Part shown: positions 6,192 to 12,832 of the stretch, in pieces
Layout of the letters: each line of letters starts with the position of its first letter
Position numbering within the stretch: the stretch's first letter is position 1
Source: Acidobacteriota bacterium
GTDB lineage: Bacteria; Acidobacteriota; Blastocatellia; Pyrinomonadales; Pyrinomonadaceae
NCBI GenBank assembly: GCA_003222835.1
Contig: QHXE01000337.1
Location: 1-12,832, forward strand
Direction: 5' to 3'
DNA length: 12,832 nt
Position numbers and translations under genes: made by a program
Notes under the pieces: generated by a model
What the model saw: the letters and a program-made list of their open reading frames with translations, nothing else
The model's database searches: none
Told to the model about the DNA's origin: nothing

Positions 6192-7163
6192 TTAGTTGGC
6201 TTGGTCCTGCAAGTTGCCCTCGTCTTGGTCTCTGTTCCTGGTTGCGACGAATCCGTGCGTGTGCGATAGGCCCGAGGCATCTCTAGAAACATAGAAGCCG
6301 ACGATGTCGCCCTGAGGGTTAATACCCCGTGCCTGCGTGGCGAGCACGTCTCCACCTGGAAAGTCGATCGTGGTGAACTCCCCCTCTGTGAGCAGGAACC
6401 CATGTGTCTTGTTCGTAGAGTCGGTAAAGAAGCCCACAATCTCGCGCGAAGGATTAATGTCACGAGCATCGGACACTACGGCGCTTGGCGGATCGATCAT
6501 TTGAAAGACTCCGTCGTGCACCATGTAGGCATGGAAGGTGGCGACGGTCGCAAAGACCACGCCGACAATCGTCCGGCCGTTCGGCGTTATTCCATTGTGC
6601 ATGCTACCAGGCACGGGGAACTCGTCGTAGTGTCCGTCCTGCAACACAAAGCCGTGCATCGTCGTCAGGAAATCGAAACTCAAATTGTGGAAGCAACCCA
6701 CAACCTTGCCTGTCGGGCTCATCTTTATGGCCAACGTGTTGTTGGCGCCAGGAACGTCGATGGGGGAAAAGGTGCCGTCCGGATCCCGGAGGAAACTCCG
6801 AGTAAAGGCCCCAGCCGGATCCACCGTGGTCGGAACCGGAACGGCGTAGTAGCCCACGATCTCGCCCTCGTCGGTGATCCCCTGCGCCTGGCTGCGGCCA
6901 ATGCCGTTTGGATCATCAATTGTCGTGTACGTGCCGTCGCTCAACAAATAGCCGTGGCCAACGGTTCCTACCGCGTAACGGCCAACGATATCGCCCTGCG
7001 CATTGATGCCTAAAGCGGCGGTGAAAGTAACACCAGGCAATGCGACATCGATTGACTTGAACTTCAGGTGCTGCTTCGACCCCGCGAGAGTCGTCCCGAA
7101 TGGTCCGGTCAGGCCAACTACCAACAGCGCTAGCGTAAGCGCGACTATTCCAAGCTTTTTCAT
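6192..7163 (-). CDS. Secreted HAF-repeat (extracellular repeat) protein
   Basis: The 323-residue exported protein starts at ATG 7163, preceded by GGAGACGAAA. A longer frame to 7232 adds a polar leader without a ribosome site and would bury the signal peptide. Residues 1-28 form a signal peptide (MKKLGIVALTLALLVVGLTG, cleavage near LAG-S). The rest consists of about six to seven repeats of ~40-50 residues that alternate a G-I-N/T-x-x-G-x-I-V-G strand with an HGFLL-x-x-G-x-[FY]-x-x-ID strand (for example GINAQGDIVGRYAV and HGFLLTEGEFTTIDFPG). This is the HAF-repeat 'probable extracellular repeat' family, thought to fold as a beta-propeller-like structure. Its biochemical role is unknown. It is transcribed away from the CadC-like regulator, which is its most likely controller. 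Confidence 0.85.
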   Translation of the reverse strand: MKKLGIVALTLALLVVGLTGPFGTTLAGSKQHLKFKSIDVALPGVTFTAALGINAQGDIVGRYAVGTVGHGYLLSDGTYTTIDDPNGIGRSQAQGITDEGEIVGYYAVPVPTTVDPAGAFTRSFLRDPDGTFSPIDVPGANNTLAIKMSPTGKVVGCFHNLSFDFLTTMHGFVLQDGHYDEFPVPGSMHNGITPNGRTIVGVVFATVATFHAYMVHDGVFQMIDPPSAVVSDARDINPSREIVGFFTDSTNKTHGFLLTEGEFTTIDFPGGDVLATQARGINPQGDIVGFYVSRDASGLSHTHGFVATRNRDQDEGNLQDQAN

Positions 7164-7381
7164 TTTCGTCTCCTCTTCATCCTTCCTGGGGCAAGTGTTA
7201 CGGGGACGACCTTCGGCTTGCTGCGACTGCACCCGCGAGCCGTCGGACCGCTGTACAATCAGTGGAACCTCGCTGGAATCGAGCCGTACTCTCTGTTGCC
7301 TTCTGACTCCGGGGTCGGCGCGGCCTGAATGCTTCCGCAGCCTAGAGGCAAGCCTTCTCAGAAGTCTTTGGGAAAAGTTGA

Positions 7382-7400
7382 GGTTTCCTGACGGTTTTCT
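7382..7400 (+). promoter_or_regulatory. Phased direct repeat before the wHTH regulator
   Basis: GGTTTCCT (7382-7389) and GGTTTTCT (7393-7400) are direct repeats with an 11-bp period in the 251-bp divergent gap, ending 14 bases before the regulator's ATG. OmpR/PhoB-type winged helices characteristically bind tandem half-sites with this spacing, so it may be the autoregulatory box of the protein encoded just downstream. The half-sites are short, so chance occurrence is possible. Confidence 0.35.
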
Positions 7401-7414
7401 TGCAAGGCCGCGAC

Positions 7415-9325
7415 ATGCGCCCGGAAGAGCGCCTATACCAGTTCGGACCCTTCCGCTTGGACCCCGCCGAGAGGCTCCTCCTGCATGAGGGTCAGGCCGT
7501 GCCCCTGTCCCCCAAGGCCTTCGATCTCCTGGTCCTGCTGACTGAAAACAGCGGCCACCTGCTGGAAAAAGATGATCTGATGAAGAAAATCTGGCCGGAA
7601 ACCGTGGTCGAAGAGGTTAATCTGGCCCACAACATCTCGATCATCCGGCGGGCCCTGGCCAGCCGGGGCGATGTGCACGAATACGTCGAGACGGTGCCGA
7701 AACGTGGCTATCGCTTCGTGGCACCGGTGCAGAACTTGGCGGCGAAGAACGTCGGGCAAGCGGCCACCGAAATCGCTTCGCGCGAAGGCAAGGAGGCGAA
7801 AACCGTAGCGTCCATGACGCGGTGGCCTGTTGCTCTAGCCGGCGCGGTGCTCGCCGCGACTGCCGTGACTGTGCTGGTGTGGCTCGACCCGGGCGAATGG
7901 CGGGCACGCTTGCTTGGCGGTCATCCCCCGCCGGTGCAGACAATCGCGGTGTTACCGTTGCAGAATCTCTCCGGTGACGCCGCGCAAGACTACATCGCCG
8001 ACGGCATGACGGAGGCGCTGACTACCGATCTGGCCCGAATAGAGAGTGTGCACGTGATCTCCCACACCTCGGCGATCCAGTACAAGACGGCCAAGAAACC
8101 TCTGCCCGCAATCGCCCGTGAGCTCAGGGCAGACGCCGTGGTTGAAGGGTCAGTGCAGCGCTCCGGCAGTCGTGTGCGCGTCACCGCCCAGTTGGTTCGC
8201 GCCTCTGATGACAGGCATCTCTGGGCTGATACCTACGAACGCGACTTCCGCGACGTGCTCGCGTTGCAGGACGAGGTAGCCTCTGATATCGCTAAGCAGA
8301 TCGAAAGCAGACTAGGCGGCCCGAAGCCAGCCCCGGTCCCAAAGGCGCAGGCAGTAAACCCGGAAGCATATGAGAACTACCTGCGGGCAAACTATTACCT
8401 GGATAGTCTTGATCTGCAGAAGAGCATTGACTACTACCGTCAGGCCATCAAGCTCGACCCGAACTATGCGCCTGCATACGCTCATATGGCTCAGGCTTAC
8501 TCGTTTCTGGCCTTCTTCGGTGCGATATCGCCCAGCGAAGGCTGGGGCAAGGTGAAAGAAGCGGCGAGCCTGGCGGTACAAAAGGACGAGCGCTTGCCAG
8601 AGGGCCATGGCGCGCTGGCGCTGGCCAAGCTGCACTACGACTGGGATTTTCCGGGGGCGGAGCAGGAGTTCAAGCGCGCGCTGGAACTCAACCCTAACGA
8701 TGCCGATGTCCGCCACGAGCACGCGCACTACCTCATGGCCATTGGCCGGCTCGGCGAATCGGAGGCGGAGAGCAGGCGCGCGGTGGAGTTGGATCCGGTC
8801 GGAGACGGGCTGATCTCGTGCCTCTGCTGGCATAGCTTCGCCGCTCACAATTACGATCAGGCCGTCAGGCTGGCGGAGAAGTTCCTGCGATCGCAGCCTG
8901 ACGATGCGTGGGAGCGGACCATCCTCGGGTGGACCTACGAGCAAAAGGGAATGCCCGAGCAGGCCGTCGCGCAATTGAAGAGGGCAGTCGAGGTTACAAA
9001 AGGCGACACTTTCTTCGTCGCTGCGTTGGGGCACGCGTACGCCGTCGCTGGCAATCGGCACGAAGCGGAAAAGATCCTCCAGACACTTTCAGATCGCGCG
9101 AAGAAGTCCTATGTCTCGCCGTTTGACCTCGCGTTAATTCACGCGGCCTTGGGCGAAACGGACAAGGCATTTGCTCTGTTAGATAAGGCGGTTAGCGAGC
9201 GCTCTACATTCCTCGTATACAGCAAATGGGAGCCGCGGCTGGATCCGCTGCGCCCAGATCCTCGATTTCGGCAGTTACTTAGGCGCATTGGACTGCCGGC
9301 TGACCAAAATGCGCCGGGCGAGTGA
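7415..9325 (+). CDS. CadC-like wHTH-TM-TolB_N-TPR regulator
   Basis: The 636-residue predicted membrane-anchored transcription factor has an OmpR/ToxR-type winged helix at ~6-106 (FGPFRLDPAERLLL, LSPKAFDLLVLL, wing VPKRGYRFVAPV), one transmembrane helix at ~136-157, and a TolB N-terminal-like domain at ~173-300 (IAVLPLQNLSGDAAQDYIAD, DAVVEGSVQRSG, LWADTYERDFRDVLALQDEV). TPR-type helices fill ~315-620 (IKLDPNYAPAYAHMAQAY is a clear example). This architecture is common in soil and environmental bacteria; the periplasmic TPR part probably senses a ligand or partner. I chose ATG 7415 over TTG 7400 because AAGG precedes it and the TTG overlaps the direct repeat at 7382-7400. It is divergent from the HAF-repeat gene and followed after 185 bp by the lipoprotein hydrolase, the likely targets. 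Confidence 0.88.
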   Translation: MRPEERLYQFGPFRLDPAERLLLHEGQAVPLSPKAFDLLVLLTENSGHLLEKDDLMKKIWPETVVEEVNLAHNISIIRRALASRGDVHEYVETVPKRGYRFVAPVQNLAAKNVGQAATEIASREGKEAKTVASMTRWPVALAGAVLAATAVTVLVWLDPGEWRARLLGGHPPPVQTIAVLPLQNLSGDAAQDYIADGMTEALTTDLARIESVHVISHTSAIQYKTAKKPLPAIARELRADAVVEGSVQRSGSRVRVTAQLVRASDDRHLWADTYERDFRDVLALQDEVASDIAKQIESRLGGPKPAPVPKAQAVNPEAYENYLRANYYLDSLDLQKSIDYYRQAIKLDPNYAPAYAHMAQAYSFLAFFGAISPSEGWGKVKEAASLAVQKDERLPEGHGALALAKLHYDWDFPGAEQEFKRALELNPNDADVRHEHAHYLMAIGRLGESEAESRRAVELDPVGDGLISCLCWHSFAAHNYDQAVRLAEKFLRSQPDDAWERTILGWTYEQKGMPEQAVAQLKRAVEVTKGDTFFVAALGHAYAVAGNRHEAEKILQTLSDRAKKSYVSPFDLALIHAALGETDKAFALLDKAVSERSTFLVYSKWEPRLDPLRPDPRFRQLLRRIGLPADQNAPGE

Positions 9326-9399
9326 CGCGCTGCGCGAACCCGATGGTGTAGGTCTGTTGGGTATGTTTGCGGGTACAGTCTGTTTGGCCCTTAGCGAAC

Positions 9400-9426
9400 G
9401 GCGGCTTCTGGATAGGCAAGGCCGCC
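9400..9426 (+). terminator. GC-rich hairpin after the regulator gene
   Basis: GGCGGC and GCCGCC flank a TT/AA pair (with one bulged G) and a 10-base loop, giving an eight-pair hairpin 74 bases after the regulator's stop. There is no T-tract, so intrinsic termination is doubtful. It could instead act as an attenuator or an mRNA end-protecting structure before the hydrolase gene. Confidence 0.25.
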
Positions 9427-9510
9427 CCTCGAACGACGGGCAAACCAGTTAGTGGCGGCGCTACGGGAGCACGATGTACGCTTCAGCCGCTAAAATTAAA
9501 GGAGCGGATC

Positions 9511-10572
9511 ATGCGAGCGACTCACTTGTCCGTGCTGGCCGCATTCGGGTCTGCCCTGATTCTTGCGAGCTGCGCCGCCACGGAATCGAGAGCAGCGGCT
9601 GCCCCGGTCCCGGTGTCGCCCCGCATCACGGTACTCTACGATGCGTTCGGCAAGGATTCGATGATGACGAAAGACTGGGGTTACGCCGCCTTGGTGGAGA
9701 TCAGCGGCAAGCGCATTCTATTCGATACCGGTGACAACCCAGAGATTCTTGCAAAGAACGCTAAGGCCAAGGGCGTCGACCTGACGAAGCTGGACTTCGT
9801 GGTCTTGTCACACCGTCACGGCGACCACATTGGCGGATTCACCTTTATACGAAACATGAATCCGAGAGTTAAAGTTTACGCACCCAAAGAAAACTTTGGT
9901 GTGTTTGGTTCCGACCTACCCAGCACCTTTTATCGTAAAGACGCGTCGCTGCCCGCCGAGATGCGCTACTACAGTGGTATGCCGCCCGAGACGATGAAAT
10001 TCGGTACAGCCTTTCCCGGAGCGAACGTTGAGTTGATCGACAAGACCACGGAAGTGGCCCCCGGCATTACCCTGATCGCCTTGATATCCGACGCGCCGGG
10101 GACCAGGGAATTGAAAGAGCTGTCGCTCGCCATTAACACGGCGGAGGGCATCGTACTGGTGGTTGGCTGTGCGCATCCGGGAATAGAGTCCATCGTTGCC
10201 GAAGCTGCCAAGATCAATCCGCACATTCACTTCATCGCCGGAGGATTTCACCTGGTTGTCGCGCAGGACCCTGCTATCGAAAAGGTAGCCACTTCCCTGC
10301 ATGACACTTACCATGTTGACTACATCGCACCCGGCCACTGCACGGGCGAGCCGACATTCACGGCCCTGCAAAAGACTTTCGGCGCCCGATACGTCTATGC
10401 CGGATTAGGAACGACGCTGGGTGTGGGTGCGAATCCGCGCGCCGAATCCGACCCAAAAGCTTCGCGTAACTTGAGCGAAGGCGATTTGCGAAGTTATCGA
10501 GCACTGCTAGCCCAAAGCGATGACTTCGAGGAGCGCGGCCCCGAGGTGGGGCGGTTCGCGCAGGTCCAGTAA
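9511..10572 (+). CDS. MBL-fold hydrolase lipoprotein (COG1237-like)
   Basis: The 353-residue protein begins with a lipoprotein signal (MRATHLSVLAAFGSALILAS followed by Cys21, lipobox L-A-S-C), so it should be anchored in the periplasm-facing membrane. The start ATG at 9511 follows a strong AAAGGAGCGG. The metallo-beta-lactamase fold shows FDTGDN (71-76) and the metal motif SHRHGDH (100-106), with later conserved stretches VVGCAHPG, IAGGFHLV and APGHCTGE that can supply further metal ligands. The order resembles the COG1237 group related to the ribofuranosylaminobenzene 5'-phosphate synthase fold, but those are cytoplasmic, so the substrate is unknown. It lies downstream of the CadC-like regulator on the same strand and may be regulated by it. 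Confidence 0.85.
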   Translation: MRATHLSVLAAFGSALILASCAATESRAAAAPVPVSPRITVLYDAFGKDSMMTKDWGYAALVEISGKRILFDTGDNPEILAKNAKAKGVDLTKLDFVVLSHRHGDHIGGFTFIRNMNPRVKVYAPKENFGVFGSDLPSTFYRKDASLPAEMRYYSGMPPETMKFGTAFPGANVELIDKTTEVAPGITLIALISDAPGTRELKELSLAINTAEGIVLVVGCAHPGIESIVAEAAKINPHIHFIAGGFHLVVAQDPAIEKVATSLHDTYHVDYIAPGHCTGEPTFTALQKTFGARYVYAGLGTTLGVGANPRAESDPKASRNLSEGDLRSYRALLAQSDDFEERGPEVGRFAQVQ

Positions 10573-11091
10573 CGGCGCGGGTCACTTGATGCGCGGCTAG
10601 TCTGCGGCGCCCTGCAGCATCGTTCCGTTTCGACCTCCGGCCCGGCGGGCCTGACCGTCCGGTTTCCGGCAGGCGTTTCAGATGGTCGGGGGACAGCAGT
10701 TGTTAAGGGTTGTCCGGTGCCTGCCGAGCTTGCCATACCCCGGGGACGTGTGAGGGCAGGCGTTGGACAAGCCCCAAGGGAGGAAACTGCGGGAATGTGC
10801 TGACGCGGGTCAGGCTGGGCGAGGCGCTATGGCGATTTGAGTGCTCGCGGTGCGGCGTGAACAAACGATGATGTCGGCATATTCAGCGCTGATCGTGCTT
10901 TCGTGTGCCGCGGCAGTCCAGAACCACAGAACCACACCATCTGTGTTGTCTTTGATCCTGGCAATGAGGGTGCTGTGCCCGGTGCCAGGCAAAGGCCCTT
11001 CGCGTCGGCACTGATCGATGCAGTGCTGGCGGAGGAGTGGAGCGTGGTGAGCGGCGTGTACTCACGGTGGAAGCGGTGACTGGCTCCACAG
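10573..11091. other. Non-coding right end of the element
   Basis: There is no supportable gene in these 519 bp. The minus-strand frames starting near 11098-11144 are artefacts. The longest begins MNWWKGRDSNPRPRHYE, the well-known peptide produced by reading the complement of a tRNA 3' end. The only secondary structure noted is a 5-bp GGCCC/GGGCC stem near 10637-10650 with no T-tract. The stretch probably contains the right-end (P' side) recombination sequences of the element. It contains no copy of the 11-bp arm repeat or of the TTATAA palindrome. Confidence 0.45.
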
Positions 11092-11140
11092 CGCTCATAA
11101 TGCCGGGGTCGAGGGTTCGAGTCCCTCCCTTTCCACCAAT
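11092..11140 (+). repeat. Attachment-site copy 2: 3' part of tRNA-Met(CAU)
   Basis: All 49 bases are identical to 438-486 and contain the same anticodon loop, T-arm, acceptor strand and CCA. Upstream, a GGAAGCG string lies near where the acceptor 5' strand might be, but it mispairs with CCTTTCC at one position and leaves only 27 bases before the anticodon instead of 33, so no D-arm fits. This is therefore a second partial copy, marking the junction between the first element and the next one. Confidence 0.85.
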
Positions 11141-11184
11141 TCAATTCAGCGCGTTAGCGATCGGCTCCTCGACTGCCGATTGGT

Positions 11185-11217
11185 CGTAAGCGCACGGTAA
11201 GCGCAGAAAGTCGACCT
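11185..11217. promoter_or_regulatory. Putative integrase arm-type sites, copy 2
   Basis: This 33-bp block is identical to 530-562, with the two GTAAGCGCA repeats at 11186-11194 and 11197-11205. It lies at the same distance (about 45 bp) from the tRNA fragment. No integrase gene follows it here, so the site could only be used by a recombinase from the neighbouring element or elsewhere. Confidence 0.45.
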
Positions 11218-11247
11218 TCTTCCGTTCTCGATCGGGAAATCCAGGTA

Positions 11248-11278
11248 TTCGGTGCTGCGCTTATAAGCGCGCACCACA
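11248..11278. promoter_or_regulatory. Conserved palindrome block, copy 2
   Basis: This 31-bp block is identical to 593-623, with GCGCTTATAAGCGC at 11257-11270. Homology to the first element's left end fades after about 11313, where the first element continues into its integrase gene and this one into unrelated DNA. Confidence 0.4.
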
Positions 11279-11524
11279 ATGCAGCTGAGATCCTGGGTGT
11301 GGTCCGGGACAGGTTCGCATTCGGGTGGTCGCGATTCGCACCGCGTTGCACACTCGTTGGGGCGAGCACCACAGCATCGAGTCCTCGGTAGCCAACCTGC
11401 GGGCCGTCATGGCGGGGACAGGCCACGAGATAAAGTTAGCTCTCGGGACAGATAAACAAGGCGGGCATGCCCGGCCCTACATGGGCGTCACTCATTTTCA
11501 CCGGCTCAATATCAAGAACGAGTC

Positions 11525-12832
11525 GTGGCAAAGCTGCAACCCGGTCCCGATGGAAAGAAGCTGAGGCTAACCGTCTTCCTGATCAAGGACGGCCACAAGA
11601 AGATTGAAGATTTCCTGGAAGTGACTGGTCTTCAGCGCATTCAAATCAGCACTGCGCAGGCGGAGGGGACTCTATTCTTCAGAACAGGTTTCACGAGCGT
11701 GGCGCCCTGGGCAGCGATCTTTGCGAACGTGCACGGATTCAATCCCAGCTCGATCGTGAACCGACACTCGCGCGGGCTCTACATCCTGAAAGAGCACGGC
11801 CGCTGGTTTTGCTTCACGTTTGGATACACCCGCCAGCTGATCGACGAGGCCGCAGTCGAACGGAACTTCGGACTCATCGTCTCGCTGAACCTTGGCGATC
11901 CCGCGGCAATCAAGGCCATCGAAAAGATAAACATCAGTCAAGTTGGTCTGCAGTCGCGGGAACAAGCAGGCAAAGACGTCGCCTTCGACGGCTTCGAGTT
12001 CGATACAGACATCGACCTACTGAAGTCAATGACCGCAAAGGGACCCCAAAAAGAGAACGAAGAACAAGAAACGTATTCCGGCCGTGACTCGTTTTCCGTA
12101 TATACCATGGTCACTCTCGGAACGTTCTCAGACCTCGCGATGCGTCTCTTCAAGGCGTTTCAGAATACCGCCTACCGCCAGCGATACCCATGGATAGACA
12201 AGATCTCCCAAGAGAGGGATCCCAAGCTCATAGAGGAACTCGAGTCCAAACTGGTAGAGGCGATAAATGCGGGTGACACCTCGAAGATCTGGATGGCGAT
12301 ACCCGAGATTGTTGACTGGGAGCGAGTGGAGAATTTCGCGTATCGAATTCCTTCCGGCGGTCAAACCAAGGCCGGCCCGATGCTCTATCCGGATATCGAT
12401 CTTGACGCCTGGCTAAACGAGACGAAGTTAGGGGGCCAGGTAACCGTTACGCATTTGCGCAATCGAAAGGTCTTCCAGTGCTACAAGGACGGCCGCGACC
12501 CAAGCAACTGGAGGGTGCTTCGTTGCCTGAACGCCGAGATCGATCTAGCACATAAGAAATACATCCTGAATGACGGCGACTGGTACAACGTCGAAGCGAG
12601 CTATGTCAACGAGGTCGATAAGTTCTATCATTCCATAAAGGCCTCGACGCTTTCGCTACCAAACTATGGCGTACGCACCGAGCCAAAATACCTTGCGGCA
12701 GTTCCAAAGACACATCCGCAATATACCGTCATGGATTGCAAGAACGTGATGATCGGAGGGAGTAAGAGTCGCGTGGAATTTTGCGATCTGTACAGCAATA
12801 GCAGGGACATAGTGCATGTAAAGCAGTACGGC
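11525..12832 (+). CDS. TIGR04141/DUF6119 family protein, 3' end outside window
   Basis: An uninterrupted 436-codon frame runs to the window edge. I recognise the sporadically distributed family TIGR04141 (DUF6119): an N-terminal LTVFLIKDG strand, WFCFTFGYTR (near 100), ERNFGLIVSLN, the LQSREQA block, YPWIDKI, IWMAIPEIVDWERVENFAYR, RVLRCLNAEIDL followed by KYILNDGDWYNV, and DIVHVKQYG at the end. Relatives are usually about 530-590 residues, so 100-150 should be missing. There is no signal peptide or membrane segment; it is presumably cytoplasmic. No nuclease, kinase or other catalytic motif is obvious to me. The start is GTG 11525; an in-frame TAA at 11453-11455 limits extension and the ribosome site is weak. 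Codon use is less G/C-biased than in the sulfur-module genes, consistent with transfer. Patchy distribution and position beside an integration site hint at defence, but this is inference. Confidence 0.75.
   Translation, partial: MAKLQPGPDGKKLRLTVFLIKDGHKKIEDFLEVTGLQRIQISTAQAEGTLFFRTGFTSVAPWAAIFANVHGFNPSSIVNRHSRGLYILKEHGRWFCFTFGYTRQLIDEAAVERNFGLIVSLNLGDPAAIKAIEKINISQVGLQSREQAGKDVAFDGFEFDTDIDLLKSMTAKGPQKENEEQETYSGRDSFSVYTMVTLGTFSDLAMRLFKAFQNTAYRQRYPWIDKISQERDPKLIEELESKLVEAINAGDTSKIWMAIPEIVDWERVENFAYRIPSGGQTKAGPMLYPDIDLDAWLNETKLGGQVTVTHLRNRKVFQCYKDGRDPSNWRVLRCLNAEIDLAHKKYILNDGDWYNVEASYVNEVDKFYHSIKASTLSLPNYGVRTEPKYLAAVPKTHPQYTVMDCKNVMIGGSKSRVEFCDLYSNSRDIVHVKQYG

Larger units (their letters stand above)
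438..11091. mobile_element. tRNA-targeting integrative element, ~10.65 kb
   Basis: The interval is bounded by two identical 49-bp copies of a tRNA 3' end (438-486 and 11092-11140). A tyrosine recombinase gene lies just inside the left copy with its 3' end facing the tRNA fragment, which is the usual layout of tRNA-targeting islands. Cargo includes a sulfur-response module, an MFS transporter, a secreted HAF-repeat protein, a CadC-like regulator and a lipoprotein hydrolase. There are no replication, conjugation or phage structural genes, and the integrase carries a stop codon, so the element is probably immobile unless helped in trans. The limits are inferred from the repeats; excision has not been shown. 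The right-hand copy is also the left end of a second, related element. Confidence 0.65.

Noticed and set aside
10637..10650. GGCCC/GGGCC hairpin after the lipoprotein gene as a terminator
   Set aside because: The stem is only 5 bp in GC-rich DNA and no T-tract follows.
11060..11137. Complete tRNA-Met gene at the second copy
   Set aside because: The upstream GGAAGCG mispairs with the acceptor strand and there are six bases too few before the anticodon for a D-arm.
10827..11144. Minus-strand frame starting MNWWKGRDSNPRPRHYE
   Set aside because: The N-terminal peptide is the antisense translation of a tRNA 3' end, a familiar annotation artefact; the rest has no family resemblance.
11462..11473. 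12-bp palindrome CGGGCATGCCCG upstream of the TIGR04141 gene
   Set aside because: About three 12-bp palindromes are expected by chance in a window this long; it has no second copy and no T-tract.
11325..11564. Plus-strand 79-codon frame before the TIGR04141 gene
   Set aside because: It overlaps the start of the better-supported gene in another frame, has no recognisable family and no ribosome site.
1..12832. CRISPR array, insertion sequence or rRNA
   Set aside because: No regularly spaced short repeats, no transposase with inverted ends and no rRNA-like segments were seen.

Overview
The window is GC-rich bacterial DNA with long, high-GC3 reading frames. Its protein families are an ArsR-rhodanese repressor, a Blh/ETHE1-like metallo-hydrolase, HAF-repeat proteins, a CadC-like TPR regulator and a CCA-encoding tRNA. 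Together they suggest an environmental proteobacterium (gamma or beta) or a relative. I cannot fix the taxon from the sequence alone.

The organising feature is a tRNA-associated integration site. A 49-bp segment, the 3' part of a CAU-anticodon (Met-type) tRNA from the anticodon loop to CCA, occurs identically at 438-486 and 11092-11140. Neither copy has the 5' half of the tRNA. Both are followed by a homologous ~172-bp segment about 85% identical, in which two blocks of 33 and 31 bp are perfectly conserved. One block holds a tandem 11-bp-period repeat and the other a perfect palindrome. I read this as two related tRNA-targeting elements arranged end to end. The first, about 10.65 kb (438-11091), is complete in the window. 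The second starts at 11092 and runs out of the window. Positions 1-437 would be the end of another unit or the flanking DNA.

Layout of the first element: a tyrosine recombinase gene (606-1964, minus) that is intact except for one in-frame TAG at codon 37; a truncated PhnD-like binding-protein gene (minus); an ArsR-rhodanese repressor (minus) divergent from a Blh-like MBL hydrolase and an MFS transporter (plus), with a palindromic operator between them, forming a likely reactive-sulfur response module; a decayed stretch with a frameshifted AAA ATPase fragment; a secreted HAF-repeat protein (minus) divergent from a large CadC-like wHTH/TolB-N/TPR regulator (plus); a lipoprotein MBL-fold hydrolase; and about 0.5 kb of non-coding DNA up to the second attachment copy.

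The second element keeps the conserved left-end blocks but has no integrase behind them. After about 0.2 kb of non-coding DNA it carries a GTG-started gene, cut by the window end, that I recognise as the sporadically distributed TIGR04141/DUF6119 family. Its biochemical function is unknown as far as I know, and its position next to an integration site makes it the best candidate here for an uncharacterised, perhaps defence-related, system.
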